NCBI GenBank assembly: GCA_030849465.1 | Contig: JARVLF010000015.1 | Span: forward strand, 434,001 to 498,000 | Length of the DNA stretch: 64,000 bases | Source of the DNA: Moesziomyces globuligerus | Taxonomy: Eukaryota > Basidiomycota > Ustilaginomycetes > Ustilaginales > Ustilaginaceae | Direction of reading: 5' to 3' | Shown: positions 20,146-28,633 of the stretch, piece after piece | Numbering within the stretch: position 1 is the stretch's first letter | Layout: the number at the start of each line of letters is the position of its first letter | Position numbers and translations under genes: made by a program | Notes under the pieces: model-generated | The model's input: only the letters and a program-made list of their open reading frames with translations | Told to the model about the DNA's origin: nothing | The model's database searches: none

Positions 20146-23100
20146 ATGTCCGACGCTACCAAGCCCACCATCAACACGCGCATGCCCAAGGGCGCAAAGC
20201 GTCCAAAGACCTCGCGCGCCTGCCTCGCCTGCCGCAAGCTCAAAGCCAGATGCGAACCCGCAGGAGGCGCAAGGTCGCTCCCCGCAGACGATCCCCAGCC
20301 CTCCAACCCTACCTTCCTTATCTGCCACCGATGCAAGACGCTCTGCATCGACTGTCTCTACGAGACGCCAGCCGGCGACGTCGTCAAGGGCGAAGACGTA
20401 CAGCCCGCCAACTCCTCCCCCTCTCCCTCCGAGGAACACAACCGCGCTCCACGCTCCTCGAAACGCTCCCGTCCAGAGGAGAACACCCCTTCCGACCCTT
20501 TCAGCAACGACCGCGCCGTCTTTCTCTCTCCCGCCATCTCTCCATGCAGCCTCACACGCTCCATCTACCGCGACGTCGACATCTGTTCCATCAACACCAT
20601 CGCTCCCACCTTCCTCGAGCGCCCCGTCCTGCCCGCCAATGCCTTGTCCAGACTCATCGGTTCCTCTCCAGCACTCAAACGCGACGCACAAGACTACGTC
20701 CTCAGTCTCTCCGGCGCCTTCGGCTCAGGGTCCACACACAGCTGGAAGCAGGCGCCGCCAGACTTGTGCGCCGGCAAGGCCGCCGCTCGCCTCATGTCCC
20801 GCCAAGTGCCCCTCCCCGCCTATCCGCAAGAAGAAATCGAGTATCTCGCACGCATCCTCCAGCCCCAGGAGCACCATCTCAAAATCCTCTTCCACGGCCT
20901 CTACGGCGCCTTTTCCCCCTTCCTCTCCACCCCCTTCGAGGACTCGCTCAACCTCTCCAATGCTCAGTCAGAGGCGCAGTCCTTTGTGCTGCTCACCATC
21001 TACCTCGCCGCCTTCCCACACCTCGAGTCCTCCCAGCCCATCGGCCACGCCAAGAAGCCCCTCCGCAAGTCCGTCGACGTCCTCCTCCGACGCGCCATCC
21101 ACACTTCCCAGAGCGATCATCTCAACATCTTTGCCCTCCACAACTGCGCCTCCTTCCTCCTCCTGCCCATCGACGGCCTCGCCGAAAATTGCCGTCCCCT
21201 TTCCACCCCAGAGCAGGAGAACGATGGTCTCTTGGAGTTCGCAACCGACCTCAACCCCAGGGCCACCATCATCACCGCCTTGATCGTCGCTCAACGTCTC
21301 GGATATGCCAGCCTTGCCGCCCGCTTGCCCTTGCTCCGGCAGTCCTTCGACATCGAGTCGCCTCAGAACGGATACACTGGCGATCCGTCGCGCGACGAGT
21401 ACGCACATGCCGTCTTGTGCACCTTCACCTGGCTCGCGCTCCTCCAGTTCCGCGCCTCCATCGACGTCGCCGAGGACCGCGTCGAGTGGGACTCGCTCGC
21501 CCAGTTCGAACGCGACATCCCGCGCGTCCGCATCGACGCCATGACCGCGGCCCTCCAACCTCCTCCTGCCTTCCTCTCGCCGCGTGAGCAGAGTCGATGC
21601 TGCTGGATGGCACAGCGCGCCGAGCTCTACGGAATCGCACGAGATCACCGCCACACCAAGCGCGCCGCCGCCGCTTTTACCAAGAAGGAGGCCGAGGACC
21701 AGGCCATGGGCTACAAAAAGGCGCTCGACGAGTGGCGCTACAAGTTCGGCGAACAGATGCGCAGCATGAGCACCGAGTTCCGCAAGGATCCGCGCGGCCT
21801 CGGCTTGCATCGCTACTACTCGATCTTCTCCAACGCCGAGGCCGCATCGCTCCAGGTGACCATCGGCTCGGTCTACCACAAGGAGTTCGTTGCCGACATG
21901 CGTCAGCGCCTCGCCGAGCCCTTTTACCGCGACGGCCTGCCGTGGAAGTCGGCCGCCACCATCCTCCTCGGACACGAGGAGGACCAGCTGACCAAGGCGC
22001 TCCTCATCAACTTTGCCTTCACCGATGCCATGCTCAAGGCCATGGGCCTCATCTCGAGCCTCACGCCCGTCATGCCCCAGCTGTACGACTTTGTCTCGTA
22101 CGAAGAGACCGCTGGAAGCGAGATTCCCTCGCTCAGCATCGTCGCGCCGCCCAACCTCCAGGCGGGCCTCTTCGCCGTGCCGCTGCTGGCCGCCGCCGAT
22201 CTGCGTCTCTCGGTGATCGAGACCTGGGGCGCTAGCGCCTCGTACTTCAACCACCACCTCATGCCGCTGCTGACCAACTGCGTCAAGTCGCTCCGCGCGT
22301 GCCATGTCAGCGTCGATCTGCCCGGCGTGCTCAAGATCCCCTTCACCACCGCCAACCCCATCGCCGACTATCTCCAGGGCCCGTTTGAGATCCTCATGCG
22401 CAAGGTGGCCTCGGCCGAAGAGCGACTCCAGATCTCGCACGTCGAGAGCATCCTCAACAGCGCCTTCCTGCTGTCGAGCAAGAAGAAGCAGATCGAGACG
22501 ATCGCCGAGGAGCTCGCGCCCGACGTGCCCGAGATGGTCCAGGCCATCGCCGACAGCAAGAAGATCGAGGACGAGATCTCGGCGACCATGATGGGCGCGC
22601 TGACGGTGCAGTCGATCCGCGAGATCGAAGACACCGACTTTGCCGTCAAGGTGTTTGGCTCCGACCTGCGCGAGGGAGACGTACGACCGATTCGAAAAGC
22701 AGGCCGAGGGGGCAGTAGCTCAGCTACCACGCCGGATGCCGAGGGCCATCGTAGGGGACCGAGCAACGCGAGGTCGAGCAGTGCCGAGAGCGAGCAGACA
22801 GAGAGTCCGTCGGTGCTCACGCACTCGTCCAAGCAGAGGACGCCGATGCATCGCAGCGTGCGCTCCGTCGCCAATGCTTCGCAGTACTCGAGCCCGGGCT
22901 CGTCGACCCAGTCTGGATCGGCGGCGCCGGCCGAGGTGGCCACGGCGTATGCAAAGGATGCGCCCGCGCCTGCGCATCAGGCACTCGGCGACCAAGCCTC
23001 TGCAGGCGGATATGCGCCGCAAGCTCCAACGGCGTACGCGGCCTCGGTCTTGCAGCCGGCGCACGAGCCGCCACCGCCGTCTACGTATGCGCGGGTGGTG

Positions 23101-23949
23101 CAACCGACGCCGACGGGGCAGGCGTATTCGGCTCCGTATGCAGAGAGGGGAGTGGATACGATCTCGCACGGCTACGCGCCCGCTCAGGCGCACGACGGTC
23201 GAGCTGCCAATTCCGACTTTGCGCCCCCGAGCATGGCACCCTACGCGTCGTATCCGCCGTCGGAGCAACGCTATCCGTCCGACAGCGTGCTGGGTCTCGA
23301 TGCGGGAGCGTCCGGCGGCGGTGGCCCGAGGATGGCGGCAGCGCCAGACATGTATGGCTATCGCACCGAGGGTGAGGCTGCGCAGATGCCGATGCATGGA
23401 GCGTCGAGCTACGAGGGGATGCAGCGACAGCAGGGGGTCAAGGCCGAGGGCGCGGGCTACGAGGGTGTCTATCCGCAGATCGACCAGGCGCAGGTGGCGC
23501 AGGCGAACATGGCCGAGCCGTGGCAGCAGTCGCATCCTCCGGCGTCGGGGTATGGCGGTGGATACGGTGCGGAGCATGCGGGTGCGCCGATGGGCGCCAA
23601 GTACGATGCGTATGCGGAAACGAGGCCGGACGTGGCGCAGGGTGCGTTCTACCACCAGCAGGTGCAGGACCAGCATGCGGGCTACCCCGAACAGCAGTAC
23701 CCAGTCGCGTACGAGCAGAGCCAGACGCCAGTTCAACACATGCCGCGCGCGCAGGACGCGCACCAAGGTCAGGAGGGTGGATACGCCCACCAGGGCGAGC
23801 AGAGCCACCATCACTCGACCATCTGGGACGCGTGGAACTGGAACCCGGCCCAAGACCAGCATCCCCACCAACACCACCCGCAGAACCCACAGCAGCATCA
23901 TCATCAGCAGCAGCAGCAGCACCCACAGCAGCAGCATTATCGTGGTTGA
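20146..23949 (+). CDS. Large Zn2Cys6 transcription factor with Gln/His-rich tail
   Basis: 1267 residues, one exon, ATG in a TCACC-ATG context. A basic stretch (MPKGAKRPKTSRA) leads into a fungal binuclear zinc cluster: C26, C29, C36, C60, C63 and C70. The C-x2-C-x6-C and C-x2-C-x6-C halves are normal, but the linker between them is 23 residues, longer than usual. Residues about 170-830 are largely helical and resemble the middle region of fungal Zn2Cys6 regulators, without a motif I can name. From about 850 the protein is low complexity, rich in Ala, Pro, Tyr, Gln and His, ending in Gln/His runs, probably an activation or condensate-forming region. It should bind CGG-type half sites in the nucleus. 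Target genes are unknown. Confidence 0.85.
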   Translation: MSDATKPTINTRMPKGAKRPKTSRACLACRKLKARCEPAGGARSLPADDPQPSNPTFLICHRCKTLCIDCLYETPAGDVVKGEDVQPANSSPSPSEEHNRAPRSSKRSRPEENTPSDPFSNDRAVFLSPAISPCSLTRSIYRDVDICSINTIAPTFLERPVLPANALSRLIGSSPALKRDAQDYVLSLSGAFGSGSTHSWKQAPPDLCAGKAAARLMSRQVPLPAYPQEEIEYLARILQPQEHHLKILFHGLYGAFSPFLSTPFEDSLNLSNAQSEAQSFVLLTIYLAAFPHLESSQPIGHAKKPLRKSVDVLLRRAIHTSQSDHLNIFALHNCASFLLLPIDGLAENCRPLSTPEQENDGLLEFATDLNPRATIITALIVAQRLGYASLAARLPLLRQSFDIESPQNGYTGDPSRDEYAHAVLCTFTWLALLQFRASIDVAEDRVEWDSLAQFERDIPRVRIDAMTAALQPPPAFLSPREQSRCCWMAQRAELYGIARDHRHTKRAAAAFTKKEAEDQAMGYKKALDEWRYKFGEQMRSMSTEFRKDPRGLGLHRYYSIFSNAEAASLQVTIGSVYHKEFVADMRQRLAEPFYRDGLPWKSAATILLGHEEDQLTKALLINFAFTDAMLKAMGLISSLTPVMPQLYDFVSYEETAGSEIPSLSIVAPPNLQAGLFAVPLLAAADLRLSVIETWGASASYFNHHLMPLLTNCVKSLRACHVSVDLPGVLKIPFTTANPIADYLQGPFEILMRKVASAEERLQISHVESILNSAFLLSSKKKQIETIAEELAPDVPEMVQAIADSKKIEDEISATMMGALTVQSIREIEDTDFAVKVFGSDLREGDVRPIRKAGRGGSSSATTPDAEGHRRGPSNARSSSAESEQTESPSVLTHSSKQRTPMHRSVRSVANASQYSSPGSSTQSGSAAPAEVATAYAKDAPAPAHQALGDQASAGGYAPQAPTAYAASVLQPAHEPPPPSTYARVVQPTPTGQAYSAPYAERGVDTISHGYAPAQAHDGRAANSDFAPPSMAPYASYPPSEQRYPSDSVLGLDAGASGGGGPRMAAAPDMYGYRTEGEAAQMPMHGASSYEGMQRQQGVKAEGAGYEGVYPQIDQAQVAQANMAEPWQQSHPPASGYGGGYGAEHAGAPMGAKYDAYAETRPDVAQGAFYHQQVQDQHAGYPEQQYPVAYEQSQTPVQHMPRAQDAHQGQEGGYAHQGEQSHHHSTIWDAWNWNPAQDQHPHQHHPQNPQQHHHQQQQQHPQQQHYRG

Positions 23950-24370
23950 GCCCGATGTTGTTCTCCGCGATACAAAGACATGTACTTGTACACCACCTCG
24001 TTTGAACATCGCAAGTGTCCAAGCCATCCTCCAGACGGCGGGACAGGAAAGAGGTGTGAGACTGCCGAGGTGGGATGCGGATGGATGAGATTGCAGGGTG
24101 CGAGGCAGAGATGCCACGGGGTCTCGAATCGGTGTTGCAGGGCCCACCGAGGCTGGGAGTGGGGAGTCTCCGGCCCGGAATCCACGCCCACGATGGCTAC
24201 TCAGCCCACTTGGATAGGACCGAGATGAAAGCACAGCCTTGACGCGACAAGCACGATGCAAGGCAGTCCTTGCGAGCCGACCTGGAGGGTATAAATGCAG
24301 GACCATCTTCGGTGCTGGCTCCATTTGCATTCGCACTTCGATCTCGCTTTGTTTCTGCCCGCTTTTCAGT
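23950..24370. other. Promoter region of the first small secreted protein gene
   Basis: 421 bp. It contains one ACTCAGCCCACTT element near 24199 and a TATAAA box at 24290-24295; nothing else is seen. Confidence 0.55.
24290..24295 (+). promoter_or_regulatory. TATA box of small secreted protein gene 1
   Basis: GTATAAATG, 80 bp upstream of the ATG at 24371. The second copy has TATATA at an almost equal distance. Confidence 0.6.
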
Positions 24371-24910
24371 ATGCATCTCACGGTTGCTTCTCTTGTGCTT
24401 GTTGGTTTGGTGGCGATGGTGGAGGGGGCGGTGGTGAAGCGCAAGTCTGATCCGTACTACAGTCCGATCTCCATCGCCGGGCTGACGGTCAACGAGCGCG
24501 GCTTCCGCACCTACTGCTACGGCTCGAACCGCGAAAACACCGAACCCGCCTGGGTCTGCTTCAAGTACAACGGCGGCGACATCCGTCAGCACATGTACAG
24601 CCCCAGCAACCTAGCGGGCTTCATGAACAACGCCGGCAACGGTAAGTAACCACACGCTTCCAGTATGGGATTCTGGACAGGATCTGACAAGTGCATACGA
24701 TGTTTGGGTGCGGTAGAGTTTGTGGTGTTCAAGCGACCGGCTACGCAGTGGAAGCCGAGTCAAACGTTCAGGATCGACGAAAAGACAGTCGAGATCTCGT
24801 CGCTGGCCGCCCCTACCAACCCCGGCTGCCTCGGCTGGTCCATCTCCGAGCCCGGAAAGGCCAACTTGGGCGCAGAGTTCTGCCCCGGAAACGGCCCCGT
24901 CATCCTCTAG
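24371..24910 (+). CDS. Small secreted protein, tandem copy 1 (effector-like)
   Basis: Two exons, 24371-24641 and 24717-24910, joined by a phase-1 intron (GTAAGT...GGTAG), giving 154 residues. Residues 1-20 are a signal peptide (MHLTVASLVLVGLVAMVEGA), followed by VVKRKS, a probable Kex2-type dibasic site. The mature part has four conserved cysteines (TYCYG, WVCFKY, PGCLGW, EFCPGN), enough for two disulfides, and the conserved block NLAGFMNNAGN across the splice site. No known domain is recognised. The neighbouring copy has the same intron phase and a second exon of identical length, 194 nt. Size, secretion signal, cysteines and tandem duplication are typical of smut candidate effectors, but a role on a host is inference only. 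Confidence 0.8.
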
Positions 24911-25270
24911 ACCCAACCGTCTCGACCCAAGGCATCTCGCAGCCTAGAAAGGCTGTTCTGAAACCCTCCTTTCGGCCTCTACAGACGAGCCTCGTTCTGT
25001 TCTAGATGGCCCAAATTTGAGTCTTGATTCGATCGCACGCAATGTGGCGCGGGGCCGACGTGTGGTGACGAACAAAAGTCGGGCTGCGTCAAGCCTCGTG
25101 TATGCGCACGTGTCCACTACGGGCGAGTTTAATGAGACCACAGAGTGGGACGCCGGAAGAGTGAAGGCGCAAGTCGAGGGCTGTGCTCGAGGGATCCGAC
25201 CATGTCAGATGAGTTGCGACTTGAGCCCGAACGAGGTGTGATTCCATCCTGCGCCCACCAGCCTCGGCCT

Positions 25271-25351
25271 ACTCAGCCCACCTTGGTGTGAAAAGCTCCA
25301 TCTCCATCCACCTTTGGTGTGGAACAGAACCACAGCCACCCACCTTGATCC
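25271..25351. repeat. Clustered CCACCTTGGTGTG-like promoter repeats
   Basis: Three spaced copies: CCCACCTTGGTGTG near 25278, CCACCTTTGGTGTG near 25308 and CCCACCTTGATCC near 25339. The ACTCAGCCCAC core of the first also occurs at 24199 before copy 1 and, with one change, at 25519. They may be activator sites shared by the pair. Confidence 0.55.
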
Positions 25352-25609
25352 GAAATGTGCTTCTTTGAGGCGCTCCGAGATGCCATTGCTGGGCAGCTCT
25401 GGCCACGCGCTTATGAGACGAATCGAGCGTTGCTTGCGGCGCCGGTGGCGTCCAATCCAGCCAGATAGGGTGGGGGTTCGGCCGCAATTGTGCAGCCGAC
25501 CATCCACCCACACGACATACTCGGCCCACCTGCGTACCATGAGGCACAGCCGATTGACTCGTTCGAGGCGTCTTGAGCCCCGGACTCCTGCGACGGGCTC
25601 TCTGAAAGC

Positions 25610-25615
25610 TATATA
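25610..25615 (+). promoter_or_regulatory. TATA box of small secreted protein gene 2
   Basis: CTATATATG, about 89 bp upstream of the ATG at 25699, parallel to the arrangement in copy 1. Confidence 0.55.
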
Positions 25616-25698
25616 TGCCAGCGCGGTCTCAGGGTCAAAAGCGATCCGCACGCTATCCTCATCCACCCTGCTTGATCTGCTCCAGTCTGCACCCCACC

Positions 25699-26257
25699 AT
25701 GCACTTGACCATGCACTTTCCCATCCTCGTTCTTGCCCTCGTTGGGCTGGTGACGTTTGCCGAAGCGGCCAAGGTGGTGCGAAGGTCGAGCCCGATCTCT
25801 ACGGGCGGACTGACGGTCAACGAGGCAGGCTGGCACCAGTACTGCAACACGCTGATCGGCAACTGGGCGGTCGAGGAGAAGTCGTACGTCTGCTTCAAGT
25901 CCACCAGCGGCGACATCCGTCGAACCATGTACGACCCCATGAACCTCGCTGGCTTCATGAACAACGCCGGTGACCGTAAGTCGACCACGCAAAGTTAGCA
26001 TACAAGGAAGGATTGTGTCTGACACTTTGGGCTTGATTTGATGGGGGTTTGGATGCGCATTAGAGTTCGTCGTGTTCCGACGACCGCTCACGCCGGCTCT
26101 GCCCGGCCAGATCTTCAGAATCGGACAGAAGTCGGTCATCATCTCGCCCCCCGCCAAGCCCAGAAACCCCAACTGCCTCGGCTGGTCCATCACCCAGCCT
26201 GGAACGCACTACCTCGGCGCCGAGTTCTGCCCCGGCAATGCTCCTGTCGTCGTCTAA
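25699..26257 (+). CDS. Small secreted protein, tandem copy 2 (effector-like)
   Basis: Two exons, 25699-25975 and 26064-26257, phase-1 intron (GTAAGT...ATTAG), 156 residues. It is clearly homologous to the upstream copy: signal peptide (MHLTMHFPILVLALVGLVTF), dibasic VVRRSS, the shared GGLTVNE/AGLTVNE block, NLAGFMNNAG at the splice site, FVVFRRP, and four cysteines in the same places (QYCNT, YVCFKS, PNCLGW, EFCPGN). Identity is high in the blocks but low between them, so the duplication is not recent or has diverged under selection. The frame is open 28 codons upstream of the chosen ATG, but only this start gives a signal peptide. Function is unknown. Confidence 0.8.
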
Positions 26258-26653
26258 ACAACCGGGCTGACCTCTGCGTCGCAGCCAAGGTGTGCAGTGG
26301 TCGGCCATCGAGGCCAGCGTTGCACAGCGGTTCTTGAGTCTGTCGGATACATGCGCATCTGTGTGTCGCCTCACGACAGTGCCCACCTTAGGTGACGATG
26401 TCAACTTCTTACAACCCAGAAGCTACTTACGCAGAGCAGACCGAGTGACGACGCAGTCATCACGATGTGACGCTCACGTTCTAAGCTCCAGATCCACACA
26501 TTTGTTGGTGGAACGCCAGACAGTGGTGCATGTTCTACCTGTGTGTCATTGCATCGCGTGAGGGAAGCGGATGGACAGTGGGCGTGATGGGTATGAGTGA
26601 GACCATCGACTCAGAAGGCGACGCTTCCCAAGGGATGGTGCCAGGTGGGCCGA
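26258..26653. other. Intergenic, 3' ends of secreted copy 2 and the CENP-P-like gene
   Basis: 396 bp between convergent stops. Nothing is recognised apart from one more CCCACCTT core near 26385. Confidence 0.5.
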
Positions 26654-28117
26654 TCACGCGTCAGGGGAATCGGCTTCCGAGCCGTCGTCGTCGTGTGCGA
26701 GGCGGAAGAAGGCCTGTACGGTGGCGTGGAGGGCGGGCATGATGCCGAACCTGCCTGTTGTCTGGTCGAGCTCTTGATCCTCGAGGTCATGCAGGGCGAT
26801 GATGCCATCCTGCTCGACGGCGACTTTGCAGAGGTGTTGGAACTCGTCCCTGAACATGCGCAGGAACGCGGTCGAGGTCGAGTCGAGCATGGCGCGGGGG
26901 ACGTTGGGCTCTGCGTCGAGCTGCGGCGTCGCGTGGCCGAAGCGGTTCCAGACGATGCGGAAGCGCAAGGTCAACGCAGCCTGGCGCGCGTTGCGGAGCA
27001 CGAGCGTCTCTGCGTTTTCAGGCACTATGAGCGCCTTGCCAAGCTTCTCGTCGAGAGCGGAGCGGGAGGTGGAAGATGGAAAGCGTTTGCGCGAGGACGA
27101 GCCGGGAGGATGCCAGGGAACAAAGTCGAGGCCGTGCTCAGATTCCCATGCGCGCACGTGCGCGCGTACCAGGTCGGTATACTCCTGCATCAACGCCGTG
27201 TAGAGGTTACGACGCAGCGCGAGCAGCGGAATCATGGTGCGAAGCATCAGCAGGATGGCCGGCAGATCGTTGCGTCGCAACAGCCGCGAGAAGCGCTTGT
27301 GATCGGCATCCAGCGTAGTCTCGAGCCAGGCAGGGATTCGGACCTTGAGATCGCGCAACTCGGGCGATGCACCGGCCAGATCCTCGGCCACGTCGAATCG
27401 AATGTCGATGGAGAAAAGCCTCGCGAATGTGCCGGCCATGCGGACGCTGCGAATCGCACGACCGTCTCGATCGCTGCGCGAGCTACCCTGATCGAGCGTA
27501 TCGATGTCGAGGAACGAGAACTGAAGCAGCGACTGAACCAGCGCGGTGGAGCGACGCTGACGATCGTGCAGCCAAGCGTTGACGGATGCCGCGTGCCTCG
27601 TACGTTGCAGTTCCGCCTGCATCCCTCCCGTCTTCTTCTGCTGCGCCGCAAGTCGTCGATCGATCTCAGAGCCGCTGCCCGTGCCCTCGACACCGACCGA
27701 CTTGCTCGGCACCAGCGCTGCATCGATCGCCACCCACGCGCCGCCGTCCTTGCCCGCAATGGCACGCGCCACGCTGTGCGTCGACGCGCTCAGCAGCGCC
27801 GTCAGTGCATCGTCGTCCATCTCCCTCAGCTTGGCCAGCAGCACGGCGCGCACCTCGTCGACACTCCGCCCGGATGGGTCGATCACCTCGATGCTCGCTC
27901 GCTGCTTCTCCCGCTGCCGCTGCGTAGAAGCTCGCCGTCGCTCCCGCTCGGCAGCGATCGCCCGCCGCAGGTCGTGCACCTCCAGCTCGAGCTCCTCCGC
28001 CCGCTCGGCGAGCATGCTCCGGTCTCCCGCCGATGTGGTCGAACGCGCAGAGCCGGGCGTGTCCAAAGCAGCCTGCCGCCGCCGTGAAGGCGTCTGTGCC
28101 GGAGTTGATTGCGACAT
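26654..28117 (-). CDS. Possible CENP-P/Ctf19-type inner kinetochore protein
   Basis: 487 residues from the ATG at 28117; the codon before it is GTG. A coiled coil (about 33-70, LAERAEELELEVHDLRRAI...) is followed by helices and then a beta-rich region at about 195-290: RSVRMAGTFARLFSIDIRF, ELRDLKVRIPAWLETTL, then DLPAILLMLRTMIPLLALRRNLYTAL. A coiled coil preceding tandem RWD-like folds, with a DLP-F--L---A--RR pattern after the strand pair, resembles CENP-P (Ctf19, Fta2) of the constitutive centromere-associated network. The resemblance is by pattern only and the family is fast-evolving, so an unrelated nuclear coiled-coil protein is possible. It lies downstream of Rrp36 on the same strand. 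Confidence 0.45.
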   Translation of the reverse strand: MSQSTPAQTPSRRRQAALDTPGSARSTTSAGDRSMLAERAEELELEVHDLRRAIAAERERRRASTQRQREKQRASIEVIDPSGRSVDEVRAVLLAKLREMDDDALTALLSASTHSVARAIAGKDGGAWVAIDAALVPSKSVGVEGTGSGSEIDRRLAAQQKKTGGMQAELQRTRHAASVNAWLHDRQRRSTALVQSLLQFSFLDIDTLDQGSSRSDRDGRAIRSVRMAGTFARLFSIDIRFDVAEDLAGASPELRDLKVRIPAWLETTLDADHKRFSRLLRRNDLPAILLMLRTMIPLLALRRNLYTALMQEYTDLVRAHVRAWESEHGLDFVPWHPPGSSSRKRFPSSTSRSALDEKLGKALIVPENAETLVLRNARQAALTLRFRIVWNRFGHATPQLDAEPNVPRAMLDSTSTAFLRMFRDEFQHLCKVAVEQDGIIALHDLEDQELDQTTGRFGIMPALHATVQAFFRLAHDDDGSEADSPDA

Positions 28118-28633
28118 CACGCCCTGCCCTCGGTGTCAAAGAGTGCGACGGCGTTCGAAATAGCGCCAATGTGTGACCAAGGTTGGAATGAAGTTGGTGA
28201 ACAACCTTCTTCGTTTGTGGACAGATAGGCCGAGTGTGTCGAGGGTGTGTGATTCGCCGGGCGGGGAGCAGCGCAAAACGGAGCGCAGGATATCTAGGTG
28301 CGAGCAGGGGTCGAGGGAAAGTATGGCGGTGATGATGGTGGGTTGCGTTGATGGTTTCGAGGCAGAGGTGGCGTGTTGTGAAGCTGCGAAAGATGGTGGT
28401 GTTGGCCACTGCAGGGTCGGACAGGCGCGCGTCGCGTCTCGCTCTGCGCGCTATATTTGCAAATGAATGTGTAAGCGAGCATAGATGCAACACTTGAAAA
28501 CCTCAATCGTGTCTGTCGTCTCAGCCCCTCATACAGTACTTTGAAAGAGTGTGAGTTTGACTGATGCAATGCTAATGCATGAGGTATGGATTGAATTGGG
28601 AAAGAAAGTGCGATGGCATGCCGGTCAACACGA
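28118..28633. other. Intergenic between rrp36 and the CENP-P-like gene
   Basis: 516 bp serving as terminator of Rrp36 and promoter of the downstream minus-strand gene. No gene or clear element is seen. Confidence 0.55.

Larger units (their letters stand above)
24911..25698. other. Intergenic and promoter region of the second small secreted protein gene
   Basis: 788 bp with repeated CCCACCTT-type elements (25271-25351 and 25519-25531) and a TATATA box. No other gene is seen. Confidence 0.55.
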
